From: Globodera rostochiensis
Lineage: Eukaryota > Nematoda > Chromadorea > Rhabditida > Heteroderidae
Direction of reading: 5' to 3'
Assembly (NCBI GenBank): GCA_018350325.1
Contig: JAEVLN010000028.1
Coordinates: 620,001-684,000, forward strand
Length of the DNA: 64,000 bases
How positions within the stretch are numbered: position 1 is the first letter of the stretch; each line of letters begins with the position of its first letter. This document shows, piece after piece, positions 9,985-22,728 of this stretch. Made by a program: the position numbers and the translations under genes. The notes under the pieces are model-generated. The model saw nothing but the letters and a program-made list of their open reading frames with translations. It searched no databases and was not told the DNA's origin.

Positions 9985-11370
9985 GTGCCGACAAAATCTC
10001 GACCCAACCGACTCCTCCAAAAAACGACAAAATCCCGACTCCTCCAAAAAACGACAAAATCCCGACTCCTCCAAAAAACGACAAAATCCCGACTCCTCCA
10101 AAAAACGACAAAACCCCGACCAAAAATCCCGACTGATATAAAAAGTAGAGCCCGGTCGAGACGAGATCTCGTCTCGAGGATCTCGAAAAATCTCGACGAG
10201 ATTCTCGAAAAATCTCGACCTCGAGATCTCGCTCGACGAAAAATGAGCTTCTCGAGATTTTTCGAGACCGAGATTTTTTCGAGAATCTCGACTCGAGATC
10301 TCGCTCGAAGGAAGCTCGAGATTTTGATCTCGAGCCCAAAGATTTTTATGAAAAACACTGTTTTTTTAAACAAAGATTGCCAATTTTTGTAAAATTTTGC
10401 CTTACCGGACCTCTCATACTCCTAAAAAGCTTCAAAAAATTACCGCATTTTAAAATTTTGGTGCAAATCCCTTAACAAATTAGTCGAAAATTCAAAATTT
10501 TCTCGGCGGCGCCTATCAGCACCGCGACCCCCCACCCCAAATTTTCAAAAAGTGCCAAATTAAAAATTAATTTCAAATTTTGAATTTTCCGGGCATCTTT
10601 GGATCAGGATCTTCGGGTTTCGGACATTTTTTTTTGGATCCGTATGCATCACTGAAGAGTTACAAATTATGTATGCGAAAATCTCATTTCTTTCGGCTCA
10701 CTAAACTCACTAATTTGTAAGTGCAAAAATGGCTTTTAAAGACCAATTGAAAGACGAAAGCTACTATCGAAAAATTGTGCTAGAGAAGGCCTAAGCTTTT
10801 TCCTTGCGATTGGTTGAAAATTATTTTTTCGATAAATAAAATAACGCCCAAAAATTTTCATCAAAAAAATCTCGAATCTCGACTGTTTCGGCTCGAGATT
10901 TTTCGAGACCGAGATTTTTTCGAGAATCTCGACTCGAGATCTCGCTCGACGAAAAATGAGCTTCTCGAGATTTTTCGAGACCGAGATTTTTTCGAGAATC
11001 TCGACTCGAGATCTCGCTCGAAGCTCAAGTCCGGGCTCTAATAAAAAGCAAGCATTTTATTACGTTTGCTCTGTTACAAAATACCAACGCCGACTTTGTT
11101 TAATTATTTTAAGTTACGCAATATTTTTAATGGCAATGCCGACTACAAGAGAACAACTAGAGAGAAATTCGTATCGTTTTTTGTTTTTTGTTACATGGCT
11201 AATAAATTTTTATTGAAATCGATGTTTTCGCATTGATTAATCGGTTTTATTTGTCGTTGTTTGGAGGATTCGGGACTTTGTCGTTTTTTAGATTAGTCGG
11301 GATTTTGTCGGGTCGGGGTTTTGTCGTTTTTTAGATTAGTCGGGATTTTGTCGGGTCGGGATCACTGGCA
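9985..11370. repeat. foldback element between divergent genes A and B
   Basis: Left part: a tandem unit of about 27 bp (CTCCAAAAAACGACAAAATC) repeated four times at 10005-10130. Right part: its reverse complement at 11265-11365. Inside are two inverted blocks of CGAGATCTCGAG-type repeats (10150-10335 and 10868-11034). The whole forms a nested inverted repeat of about 1.4 kb lying between the promoter modules of A and B. The ORFs it contains are repeat translations. Confidence 0.6.
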
Positions 11371-11389
11371 CTCGCCGTGGCGGGGCATA

Positions 11390-11800
11390 ATATCGGGAAG
11401 CCATAGAATATTATCCAACCGCCAGGCTATTTGTTAGCTGTGACAAAAGTAAGTTGATTCTTTATCATCAAAAAAAGGAAGAACAAAAATCAAAGTCCAT
11501 GAGCATATTTTTTTATTTAAAATATTTATGTATTTGAAAATTTTTTGTATTATGAATCATTTTACACATTAGCTTCATCATTTTTTCCATTAAATTCTTT
11601 TATGTGAGACGTTTAAAGATAGGTTAAATGTACAATCACCCCTTTAAGCATTGGAAAAGCGAGGCCAATCGGTGGAATGGCATGCCCGTGGGGGTTGTTT
11701 GTTATTCATCCGTTTGATTGAAATTCTATTTTTGATTTGTGTGTAAGTGATCTGCTGCATAAATACCCGGTTTCCCCTCACACAAAATCACTTTGCGGTG
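11390..11800 (+). promoter_or_regulatory. conserved family promoter module, copy B
   Basis: Contains TGGCAT at 11678-11683 inside GGAATGGCATGCCCG, the GATTTGTGTGTAAGTGATCT block and a CATAAATACCCGG TATA-like core at 11758-11770, followed by TTTCCCCTCACAC, a likely initiation region. About 100 bases later lies TTCCAATTTAG (ending 11887), a 3' splice site before the start codon. It could end a 5'-UTR intron or accept a spliced leader. This copy lacks the roughly 300-bp insert found between core and ATG in C, D, F and H. Confidence 0.75.
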
Positions 11801-11914
11801 GGCAATGAATGGCTTATTTTGCCTGATTTTAAATTTTAATAACTTTTTATTTTCTATTTTTAAAGATTACTCAAATTTCCAATTTAGATAATCAAACAGC
11901 GAATCCGGCAACCA

Positions 11915-14670
11915 ATGGACTCCAAATTTGTCGTGATCGCTTTTGCCCTTCTCACCGCGCTTACCCTTCCCGGCCTCAGTTGGGGGGACGACTCGGCCTC
12001 AGTGAGTTCCTTTTATTTGCTTTTCTATTCACCTTAATTAGGCAGCCGAAGAGGAGGAGCTCACGCCGTGCCAGAAAATGATGGCAAAATGCCGCGGCAA
12101 TTGGGGTGAATGCTTTCCCCGGGAAGCGTACAACGGGGACGCTTGTTGCCAGCAGGGAGCTTCATTCAAATGCGGCGATGATGTAATATTTTGTTTTATG
12201 TATTTTAACATTTAATAAAAAGAAATTAACAAAATCAACAAAAGTAGAGTTTGGGTTTTAAGCTTATAATCCGTTCAATTAAATAAAAATTTTTTAACAG
12301 ATTTTTAAATATTTTGACTTTTCTTTAGATGACAATCGAAGAAGGAATGACCGTTGATCCAGTCTACGTAAGATTTTGCTTTAATTATCTTTTAATTGAA
12401 TGAAAGTAACAAAGTTTGTATAATACCTTTGTTTAATGTAAAATTCAGGCTGAGGCCATAACATGCCAGCTCCGTGCACATCCAAATTTGGTAAAATTTA
12501 CAAAATTATGGGTGAATCAACATCGAAAGAAATTTGGTTTTGAAATCTTTTTTTTTGAAACTAATTCACCGACTTCCGATATCCAAAGACTCATATAAAA
12601 AAAGCAAATTTTTATAATTTTATTCGCATCCGGGTTCGGGTTTCAAATTGGAAATTTAGTGGGTCAAAATCCGTTGAATGGGCTTCATAATTTCATTTTG
12701 GATGGGAATGACATAACAAAGTGTACAGAGGTTTTGTAAAATGTGTTTACCTTTAGCAAAGCTATGTCGATTGCTTGCCTGATATGAGCGAATGCGTAAG
12801 AAAATTTCAATATTTATTATATCAAAATCATAAATTTTTAAAATAAATATTATTCCACTAATTTAGAATATGTGCGACCGTAAACCTTGGGAAGAACCTG
12901 ATCGTAGGGACATTCTTGAATGCGTAAGAGTTTGTGTTTTGTTAATATATCGACGATTAACTTTTTGGTTATGAAATGGGAATTCGGTTTCCGGACTTTT
13001 TTTTTGCAAAAACCCCGGAAATATCTGGAAATTTTAACAAATCAGGCAGATTTTTAAGAAAAATGGTCCAAAAACTGCATCACGCAAGGGCGAAAAACGA
13101 TCAGAAAAATTAGAAAATCAAATTTTTGAGATTTCGGAAATTCCGGACATTTTCGGGTCTGGAATTCCGAGCATTTTTTTGAACCGGAATTCCTGTTTCG
13201 AACATTTCAAGAGCTGGAAGTCCGGGTTTCGAACCTTTTTACATCACTGGTATACGGCGCGGGAAAGCAAAATTGATTTCGAATTTTGGGGCGTGGGGGT
13301 CGCTTCTCTTCGCGGTTTTGATTTCGGATTTTATTTTGTTGTTGCTCAAGCGGCCTTACTCAAAAATGAAAATATTTCATTAATTCTTTATGCCATTTTT
13401 TCATGACCCAATCAAATCTAGTACATTTCTCTGACCCAACTATGTATTTATGATTAGTGCCAGCTTGGAATAAATATGCTAAAAAAAAATTTAGCCACGG
13501 AATGTGCAATGCATTCTTCGCGAGATTCCGGATCTGGTATTAATTTCGTTAATTGTAAATCCAATCAAAAAATTTGTTCTCGTTTCTCGACCCTAAAAAG
13601 CTTGGGTTTTTGAACACTTCACTCAGAAAATGAAATCTTACTAATGTTTTTTACCATTGCTCAAGTTTCACAAAATTAATCAATTTTGTAAAAATAAAAT
13701 TCAGGATAGCCTCCGAAAATGTTTTGTTAAATATGATCGAGCAAGGGGTGATGAAGAAGCTGAAGCGAAATGCGTATGTTTACTTTTTTATTTTTTGGTA
13801 CTTTTAAAGGTAAATATGGATATGGGGCCCAGGCTCAAAATCACTCAAAACCACTTTAATAGAGTTTCTTAGGGGCTGAAAGCATTCGGTCAGTCGCTTG
13901 TGTTTCTTAAGGCCCACAGGAAGACACAAAATTTAGGTCAAAAATCTCCATTTTTGGGAAATTTTTAAACGGTTTAAATGCTCGTCCCGATAATCGGTTT
14001 TAGCCCCTAAGAAAACCTAAAAGTGGTTTTGAGCCTGGGAGCTCAGATCCATATTTTCCCTTTTGGAAATACCTTCTCTAAAAGTTATATTCATTTAAAA
14101 AAATATTAATTGTCGAAAAAACACGAATTAAAATAATAGAACTCGCCGGCGCCCGAATTCTCCGCTGCAACGGTATGAAAACATCGGTTTTTTGATATAA
14201 AATTCGTCAATTTCAGAGCAAATCGCAAATCGGCACCGGCCTGCTTTTTGCCGAAGGGGTAAAAATGTGATTTTAAAATTTGGAATTTATCTCCTATTAA
14301 GGTCCCGTTCGTCAACGTGACCACGGACGCGCTCTGCAAAGAGTTGGTGGACAGCTACTGTCCATGCAAGTGGGCATCTTGCGTGCAAAGAGTTGGCTAC
14401 GCCAAAACGAACTGTTGCCCCGACCAGTTTGACCTGGTGTGTTGCGCCACGGTAAGAAATGAAACAGGCGCCATTTCGGCACTTTTAAATTCATATTTTT
14501 AGAAAGCGGTGTCGATGCAAGAGCTGATCATCGCCGAGAAGTTGGCTTCAGCCACTGAGCCGACAACGACGACGATCGGGACCAAGACAGGCGCCGCGTC
14601 CAGTGCCGTGCCATCATTGGCCGCCGCCCTCCTGATTGGCTGTGAAAATAAATTTTTTAATTTTTATTAA
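11915..14670 (+). CDS. gene B: secreted multi-exon Cys-rich protein
   Basis: Twelve exons, all joined in phase 0: 11915-12001, 12042-12182, 12329-12367, 12449-12490, 12757-12795, 12867-12923, 13495-13536, 13705-13773, 14140-14172, 14217-14258, 14302-14451, 14503-14670, giving about 302 aa. Exon 1 is a signal peptide (FVVIAFALLTALTLPGLSWG). Exon 2 is the Cys/Trp module C-x6-C-x3-W-x2-C-x9-CC-x6-C. Exons 3-8 are short; exons 4-8 carry one or two Cys, with exons 5, 6 and 8 ending on TGC. Exon 11 is a second, 8-Cys module (CPCKWASC, then NCC and VCC). Exon 12 has a Thr/Ser-rich stretch then a hydrophobic tail (VPSLAAALLIG), possibly an anchor. The stop lies past an AATAAA, so the 3' end is the least certain part. 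No enzyme motif; probably an extracellular disulfide-rich protein. Confidence 0.75.
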
Positions 14671-15207
14671 ACTAAAATGTTTCAAAAATTATACAAAATT
14701 TTTAAGACATGTTCCCGAACATCTATTGGGCGATGGTGTTGTGAGCGCAAAAGAAGTGCGGATTTGGGCCCTCAAGATAATCAGCCGGGATTTTTTCCAC
14801 CCCTTCCCCCCGGGGGTGGTTTTTTGCCCGTTCCCTCCCTTTCATTTTTCATTTGTGCCTTCCCAGTGACCCCTTCGCCTCATATCATTTTTCATTGTGT
14901 GCTGTAAATAAATTGCTTTGGTGTTTATAAATGTTTTGAAAAGTCAAACCTCTGTTCGAATTCCGAACACAAATTCGAACCGATTTGTCAAAATCGTTAT
15001 TAGAATGAGTAAAAATGGAAAAGTGACAAAAGGAAAGGGGCCAAATTGGGAAAGGGAAAATGACAAAAGGGGAGAAAAGTGCAAATGAGGTAAAGTAAAA
15101 ATTCAACTTAATTACTTTCAACCGAAAGGACAGGTGGTTGACTTTATTACTCGAATTGTTCAGATTCGGATTTTGAAGTTCCTCCTTATTGCTGATCGAA
15201 AATTAAT

Positions 15208-15678
15208 TTGAACCAGCAATGCCTAAATCTTTTCAAGACAGAAGTAAAGAATAGGCAAAACTTCCAACCAGCGGAACACACAAATCCTTACACAGAAATA
15301 TTTTTTGACTTATGCAAATTCGTCCAAGATGAAGACAAATCTGAAATAGAAGATAAAGTAACGCAAAATCAGCTTCCAATCACCGACCAATTTGACAACG
15401 TAATTGGCTCCCTCGACTGGTGGTGGATCAGCTTCACCATTTACTCATGGCAGGCCGCTCGCACGCCCACTCCATTGACCACCAGCAAAAAAAGTCGCCT
15501 GCCATCAGACTTAGTGCCGCGCCATTCCATGCGGCACAATTCCCTCAAAGAATTGGAACACGCGACGGCCGAAAGCATTCAATGGGGGGTTTCGCAAACC
15601 GACTCCGAATCTGTCGAAAAAGCACTTTTGATCTCGAACTTAAGTGATTTTGAATTTATTTCTATCAAATGGTGCTAA
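15208..15678 (+). CDS. uncertain ORF, 156 codons
   Basis: An open frame starting at TTG with no ATG near its beginning, so at best an exon. The sequence is acidic early (DEDKSEIEDKVTQ), then has a WWW run and a Ser/Thr/Pro-rich stretch. I recognise no family. A competing open frame overlaps at 15420-15647. No promoter module or convincing splice pair surrounds it. It may be part of a decayed transposon; low confidence that it is translated. Confidence 0.25.
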   Translation: MNQQCLNLFKTEVKNRQNFQPAEHTNPYTEIFFDLCKFVQDEDKSEIEDKVTQNQLPITDQFDNVIGSLDWWWISFTIYSWQAARTPTPLTTSKKSRLPSDLVPRHSMRHNSLKELEHATAESIQWGVSQTDSESVEKALLISNLSDFEFISIKWC

Positions 15679-15984
15679 ACCAAAGCCGTTTCGCCCTCGG
15701 GGGATGACCATAATGCGCGGTACGTTGGCTTCAAAGCCGGCCTGTTCCACAAAGTTCCTGCGCAACGTGCTGTACTCTCCCGCAACGGATGAGCTGACCA
15801 CACTCAAGCTTGGGCTGGCAGGAAGCTAAAATTTTTTGGACTTTTATTTTTTTCAACAGAAAATTTTGAATTACTGGTTCCCTGAAAAGTGGTGCTGATA
15901 GCTTTTTCAAATTCATTTCGGTGATGGGCATTTCACCGTCGGTACAATTCAATCCAATGTCATTTTTGAACGGACTTTCTCAAA

Positions 15985-16645
15985 AAAAATGGTCGGACCA
16001 ATTCTAAAAAAGCAAAGTCCAAAAACGGGTTTTTCTGTTTTGGCGTCGAGTTTACCCGAAACTGTTGAGCTTGTTAAAAAGAATGTGATCAACGTCATCG
16101 AATCGTTTTACACCAAAAAAAAATTTGTTTTGTCAAACCTGGCAGAAGACTTGCAATATTGCCCATTGGCAAGACTGCGGTCCCAACTTATTAAGAGCCG
16201 TTGAATTGACTAGCAGAAACTTTCATTTTTCGAAATGGCAAACTGTAATATGACAGTTATTTTTAATTTTTTTTTGCATGTTTCACAACGACGTGCCAAT
16301 GTTGTTCGGGTCGTTCCCCTGGATGACTTCAGATACTGCAAAAGTGCCGACAAACTGTGCCACTTGCTCCGGGTTTTGGCCTTGTCAGTTCAGCATGGAG
16401 AGGTCGGCGCCGCGGTACAATTGGGCTGGCAGGAAGCTAAATTTTTTTTGGAGAGACATTTTAGGCCATGGAGATTCGACATCCTACAATTCAGTCCGAT
16501 ATCATTTTTGGACGGAGTTTCTCGAAAGCAATATCTAATTGCTCCAAACCGGGTTTTGGCGTTGAGTTTGCCCGAAACTGTTGAGTTTGTTAAAAAGAAT
16601 GTAATCAACGGCACTGAATCGGTGTACACAAAAGTGGAGGGATGA
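15985..16645 (+). repeat. tandem diverged coding-like repeat (LPETVEFVKKNVIN)
   Basis: Two copies, at 16040-16120 and 16555-16640, encode LPETVE(L/F)VKKNVIN followed by (E)SxYTK. A third, decayed copy lies at 40215-40270. Between the two lies LALSVQHGEVGAAVQ (16375-16425), itself repeated at 35235-35285, 56640-56680 and, inverted, 62075-62125. Protein-level conservation suggests a relic of a multicopy gene or transposon. The family is not recognised. Confidence 0.45.
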
Positions 16646-19600
16646 AAATTGAGGATTTCAGAGCCAGAATGGCGGAGAAAGATTAAAGTTATGCTTGCTA
16701 ATGAAAGATAAGAACTGGTTTGTGAGAGAAAACATAGAGCTGAACATAAAAATGGGTAATAAAATAAGTTAATTTTTAATTGCAAATGTTCGAAACGACG
16801 TGCCAATGTTGTGCAGGTCGTCACACAGCAAATTCTTTTTCAAAAGCCAAAATAAATTGCCGGAAATAAACCCGAAAATTTACAAAAATTATACATAATT
16901 TTTGGATCAGTTTGAGGGCGAGTCGGCAGTGCCATAGGTGCGGCCAAGAAAATTTTGAATTTTGATGTAATTTTCTAAGAAAAATGAACCAAAAACTGCA
17001 GTGAAAAATGAGAAAAAATCATTTGAGATCACGAAATTTTTTGGATTTAGAACTTCCAAATTTCCGGACATTTTTGGGTCCGCTCGGATTCCGGACATTT
17101 TTTTAAGAGACGTAATTCCGGTTTCAGGAGATTTTTTTGCGTCCAGTCCTGGTATGCACAAGGTTAGAAAAAGAATGCGACAAATAATAGGTTAAGTTTC
17201 GGTTTGAGTGATTACACTTGTGAAAGTGCTCAATAGTTGTACGGAATTCAAATCTTAAATTCCACCAAAAACGTAACGCCAAAGGAGTTTGAATGAGTGT
17301 ACAGTATACCGCCATACGCCCCCACCTGTTAACAGTACACCCGGCCGTTGATCGTACAAACGAGCAGTGGCGTCGTTCTTGCAAGCCTTGGGGCATTTTT
17401 GAATTTCTTTTAAATCAAGTTGGAGTCGGTGTTCTACATGTTATTGTAATACAATAGAAGAGAGGCTAAAGTTGAAAAATTTCAAAATAATTTCCATAAA
17501 GTTCGGGGAGTCTAGGCGTAAGACCGATCAGGTCGTAACCATTGGGCGACGCGCCCAGGTTATGCATACCGGTCTGCAATTCAACAAAATTTCAAAGATT
17601 TGAGTTGGCCAGAAAGCCTTCTGGTGTTCTAGTCCTAAGTGATGCTAAGACCAGTTTAAAGTAAATCAGTCGTGAAAACGGAAATCCCCTCACTCGCCAT
17701 TCTGTTTTTTGGCACTTAGGAATTATTAAATTATTAACAAATTTAAAACATAAAATGCTCACATTTACCGTATTGCGTCCCTGTACCGCTTCCGTCATCT
17801 TCGCAGGTTCGTGCGCGAATGCACGCGTTCAGCGCTTTCTCATCAAAACCTACATTTTGTACACCTTTGGAGAACAATTGACCGAAATGAAATTCAAATT
17901 TTAGGAAATAAAAATATAAATTTTGTGTTTAACCATTATGACCGGCCTATTTAAAGTCGCGGATGTGCCGATCCTCGAGCAGAAATTTGCCGGCCCTTCC
18001 GTCACAGTGAGGCAGGAACCGGGGGCAGCGAGTGCAGAAGACGGCGTTTGATGTCCCACACCAAACTCCTCCAACGAAACGCTCAGACATTTCTAAACTT
18101 TTGGAGGCTATTAGGCGCTAAATTTCGACGCTACTTATGAAGAGGTTTTTATTTTTTGAAATAGTCAATAGCGGCTAGTTCAAAGGCCCAATCGAAAAGC
18201 ATCCAAATAAATAAACATCGGACTTTATGACGAGGTGGGACAGGAGAAGGCTTATGCCTAACCATCTCAAGGCTTGTCCAATGGCCCCAGGGTTGGCAAA
18301 AAAGATGATTGGCAACAAAAAAAACTTTGTCGATCGAAACTATTCATTGCTCGATTTTGACCGGATTGGGGCAATTAGCGCAATTAATACGCCCAAAGGT
18401 CGCCTCAGGCAAATATTAATTAGACGGATCTCCAAATTGGCAATGTTTTGTGTTTCTCTAACTCTGATCAGCAGCTTGAAGCTTGAACCCTTTCAAATCC
18501 TCAGTCAATTATTGATTGAGTGCGTTTTTAAGGCCACATTTTCCACGCACACTATTCAAACGTTCAAAGGTTGGGTTGGGGGGGGGGGATTGGGGGAAGG
18601 CGATCAAAAAGCAAGGGACTTTTCAATGGGTGCATCCCATCGGAGGTGATGGCTGGGGAAGGAGTACAAGGATGAGGGGAACCAACAGCAGCAAGGCGGC
18701 AGTCGACGACAACGACGCTCATCTTCCGCGGAAAATCGATCAAGCGGGAGGGGGAGGGGGGAGGGGGGGGAATTTGAGGGGTGGGTGGTTGGATGGGTTT
18801 TGGGACGCAGAAAGCCCTTCGGGGGAGACAACATATCAAGGATGTAACCGAATGCCAAAAAAAAGAAATTTCGGCTTCCAAACCTGAAACCGGCATGCCG
18901 GACCCAAAAATGGGCGGAAATCCGGCATCCGGTTAAATCCCTTTAACATGCTAATTGGTGGACTGGAGCCAAACTGGTGGGTGGTGGCAATAAGTTCTGG
19001 GAGTTTTCGCATCCAAAAGAATAAGCGGCATGAGGGAAAAGTGTGAGACCAATTAGTGAAGAAATTCAAATATTCATTTAAACCAATCAATGTAACTAAA
19101 ATAATTTAAGAAATAGAAATGCAAAAATTTTGATCAAAGTTTTCTGTAACATACGGACGGAGGTGAGAATTGGGGTAGACGCGAGTTTCCCGGAAAATAC
19201 CCGGTACCGGTATGCTTAAAAGTTGGGTACTTATCCTTTTTGTGCAAAACCCTTTCAAATTTTAAAAATGAATTTTTGCAAAATTGTTCAATTTGGATTC
19301 GAGGTCGGAATTGGTCGAAATGGAAGGCAGAATCGGATTCTACGCCCCGGAATATTTAGAACACCTTTTAGCGTTTTTGTTGGCTTTTTTAAAAATTACA
19401 TTTTTTCTAATTCAGATTTTAATTTAGAAAAGTGAAAATCGGTCAATTTTGGAGGGACTGAACATTGGGTGCCGTGCTTTTCATCCATTTCCGGTCACCT
19501 CGGGGGGGGGGGCGGGGGTGGAGAGTATGTTATTTGCGTTTAGCCCCAAATTTGCTTTCGAAAATTATCAAAGTAAATCAAACATTGCCCAGAATCAAAA

Positions 19601-19689
19601 ATAGGTAATTATGTTTTTGTAACTTTAAGCCTGATCACTTACTCAATTCGATAATTGTCATAAAGCGACTATTAAAGAATTCATTTTCA

Positions 19690-20110
19690 CAGCAAACATC
19701 CGGCACTGATCAGAAGAGCGAAAAGAACTGATTGGAATTTATTTCAAGAAAACTGACTCTGATCTTATTTGTTTGCTCTGACAAAATTAAGGATTATCTA
19801 TTGTATCATCAATAAAAAAAAGAACAAAAATCAAAAGTCCATTTGAGCACATTTTTTTCATTTAAATATTTGTATTATGAATCATTTACACATTGGCTTC
19901 ATCATTTTTCCCATTAAATTTCTTTTATGTGAGACGTTTAAAAATAGGTCAATTTACAATCACCCCTTTGGAAAAGCGGGGCCGATCGGTGGAATGTCAT
20001 GCCCATTGGGGTTCATCCGTTTAATGGAAATTCTATTTTTGATTTGTGTGTGAGTGATCTGTTGCATAAATACCCGGTTTCCCCTCACACCAAATCAGTT
20101 TACGTTGGGG
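19690..20110 (+). promoter_or_regulatory. conserved family promoter module, copy C
   Basis: Same blocks as copy B, with the CATAAATACCCGG core at 20065-20077. The hexamer is TGTCAT here (19995-20000) instead of TGGCAT. Between the core and the ATG is about 500 bases holding the GACCAAAATGTCGGGGTC block shared with D, F and H, then TTCCAATTTAG ending at 20572 before the start codon. Confidence 0.75.
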
Positions 20111-20599
20111 CTATTGTGCTATTTGTGGTTTAACCCCAAGGCTTAGTGGCGGTACATCGCGGTTCGAGAGGCAAAAACCCGCCGACCAAAATGTCGGGGT
20201 CTGGGCAAACCCACCTTAGTTTAAATCCATATCTCAAATTTTTCCTACCTTTTTTGCACTTTTATTTCGGAATCCCCTTAAATTATTTTAAAGCTAGCGC
20301 CTGGCAAAAATCGAAAAACCGGCGAGGCCGGGTTTATCCAAAGTGACCCAAGCACGGGATCTCGTAAAAATGAGTCCCAACCCGTGCATTGTTGGTCAAA
20401 CTCTGGTACTTTTGCGTTCGATGAGTTCCTCCCAATATTTTTTTGGGGTTAAGTTACGCTTAACTGAATAGCCTCCATTTTTCCTAATTTTAAATGTTAT
20501 AAATTAAATAAAAAATTTTGATTTTAATAATTATTCTATTTATAAAAAAAATTCACTCAAATTCCAATTTAGATAATCAAACAGCGAATCCGGCAACCA

Positions 20600-22514
20600 A
20601 TGGACTCCAAATTTGTCGTGATCGCTTTTGCTCTTATCACCGCGCTTATCCTTCCCGGCCTCAGTTGGGGGGACGACTCGGCCTCAGTGAGTTCCTTTTA
20701 TTTGCTTTTCTATTCACCTTTTAATTAGGCACCCGAAGTGCTTACGCCGTGCGAGAAGATGATGGCAAAATGCCGCGGCAATTGGGGTGAATGCTTTCCC
20801 CGGGACGGGTACAAGGGCGACGCTTGTTGCGAGAAAGGGTCATCTTGGAAATGCAACGAAGATGTGAAATTTATTGTATTTTAAAATTAAAATTGAAATA
20901 AAACAATTAGCAAAATCAAAAACATTTTATTTAAATATTTTGTTCTTATTGTGATTGACTGGTCAAATACTTTAGATGACCATAGACGAACTAATCTTAA
21001 AAAACCCAGCCATTGTAAGAGCAATTTTATGCAGACAACTGTAAAAGTTTTAAATAACTATAAAAATAAATTAAAGAATTTAGGCAAAAATGATGAATTG
21101 TTTCCTTGCTGGTCATCCGGATTTGGTAAAAAAGGGGGACGGGAGGGAGGGGCGCAATGTCAATTCGCGATAAAGTCCATTTTGGCCAATTCGTGAAAGA
21201 TTATTTTGGACAAATTTCCAAAATAAAAAATTGGAAGTTTTTAAAAAATTTTCATAAGATTTTTCTTCCTTTTTTTGTTTCAGCGGCCCTTACTAGGTTT
21301 GCTTTAATTGCCAAGAAATTCCGAATGCACCTTTGTTTCCTCTTTTTTGGGAAAGAGACATTTTTTCAGAGCTTTTCCCGAAGGTCGAACCAAAACTTTC
21401 GGGCAGATTGCCCTTCGCTTCTTTAATTTAATCTTCCAAAATTGTTTTTTCGGTGACAGCGCACCGGTGGGCGTTCCTGATTTCAAAAGTGCCAAAAATG
21501 TATTCCCGTCTATAATAACACAAGTTTTAATTTCTAAAGTTGAAAATTTTGAATGAGTTCAAATCAGACTTATTATGGTTCATATTCAGGAAAGCCTTAA
21601 AAAGTGCATGCCGCATCCGTCTGAATGTGTAATTGTTTTATTATGTATTTAATTTTTTTTTTTATTGAATTTAACTTTTTCTATTATTTAGAAGGGGTGT
21701 GACGTCGAGCCTGACTGGAATCAACTTGATAAATGTGTAAGTGTTTACAGTTTTTGTTCTTAAAATGAATTAAAAAATAAAAATACAAAATTAAACTAAA
21801 CTTTTTTTATGTGAAATATTAAAATATATTAAATAAATTTAGCCAAGGAAGTTCAAATGCTTACAGCGAAAGCACTCGGACATTGTAAGAGTTTTTCATT
21901 ATTTAAGAGATTTGAAATTCCAGACTAAAATTTCAATTGCCTTTCAAAGAGAAATGTGAGAAGTAATAAATTTAAAAACAAATTTAGTACGCACTTGCGA
22001 AATGCATGCCTAAAAAGCCCGAAACCAAGGAGGAATGCGTATGTTTTGCAATTTTTATTTAATATAATCAGGGTTGCGATCGGGCAAGGGCAATTCCCAA
22101 GGACAGACATGTTGATTTCCAAGGACCTAATAGAGTTCGCAAAATCCAAGGACACTCAAAAATTTTTCTCCAAAATTTTTTGATTTATCCGAGACCGCAG
22201 CCATAGCCTTGGATTTCGTTATTGGTGGGTAAAAATGGCCTTTGTATTGAAAATTTGAATCTAGACAAATTCAATCATGATTTTCTCAATTAAAATTCCA
22301 AATTTACAACACTCACAACAAATCCTCATTTTATTCTTGGATATAAGAACATTTCCCGTATTCTCCGCTAAAAAGCACAAATGACAAAAATGGCTTCAAC
22401 CAAGTTTATTCGGTTTATTATTCGATGGAAATTTAAAAAAGAAATTAACTAAAAATGACAAATTTATTTAAGAATGCGCCGTTGCCTCCAATCGAGAACT
22501 CCATCGAAGCGTAA
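20600..22514 (+). CDS. gene C: secreted Cys-rich protein, canonical family member
   Basis: Nine exons, all phase 0: 20600-20686, 20729-20863, 20976-21014, 21084-21125, 21590-21628, 21692-21736, 21843-21884, 21988-22038, 22473-22514, giving 173 aa. Exon 1 is a 29-residue signal peptide, identical to that of gene B except for two residues. Exon 2 is the Cys/Trp module (KCRGNWGECF, then ACCEKG). Exon 3 is the conserved MTIDELILKNPA linker. Exons 4-8 are helical Cys units (KMMNC; SLKKC; GC..C; FKCLQRKHS; LAKC..EEC). Exon 9 is a short tail, NAPLPPIENSIEA. Every splice site is canonical GT..AG and no lesion is seen. The promoter module C lies upstream. Likely extracellular and stabilised by disulfides; biochemical role unknown. 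Confidence 0.85.
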
Positions 22515-22728
22515 AGAAGCAAAAATGAATGTTTATGCATTTTTATTTGTCGAATTTTATGATATGTGAATTTATGCTTTAAAATCAAACTCATTCATTT
22601 GTTTGTCTTGCGTCACGTTTGGGCTATTTGGACTGCTTTGGCCTCTATTCCCCGTACAAAAGCAGTACATAATTTTGCAGTTTGAGAGCTTAGAAAAATA
22701 TATAATTTTCAAAAAGTTCCTAAACCTG

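Larger units (their letters stand above)
14671..19690. repeat. repeat-rich intergenic region
   Basis: Contains an uncertain ORF (15208-15678) and two tandem diverged copies of a coding-like repeat (15800-16640). It also has CCGGACATTTTTGGGTCCG-type foldback repeats (17040-17150, 18840-18960). Copies of the CACTTGTGAAAGTGCTC repeat lie at 17210-17300 and of the TTTGATGTCCCACACCAAAC repeat at 17990-18120. A G-rich stretch (18570-18800) gives long but low-complexity ORFs. A unit shared with 45125-45400 lies at 17640-17940. Confidence 0.5.

Noticed and set aside
9893..10392. Several overlapping 100-150 codon ORFs on both strands
   Set aside because: They are frames through CGAGATCTCG and CTCCAAAAAACGAC tandem repeats.
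18516..18896. 110-140 codon ORFs on both strands
   Set aside because: Low-complexity Gly/Pro-rich translations of a G-rich patch, with no splice or start support.
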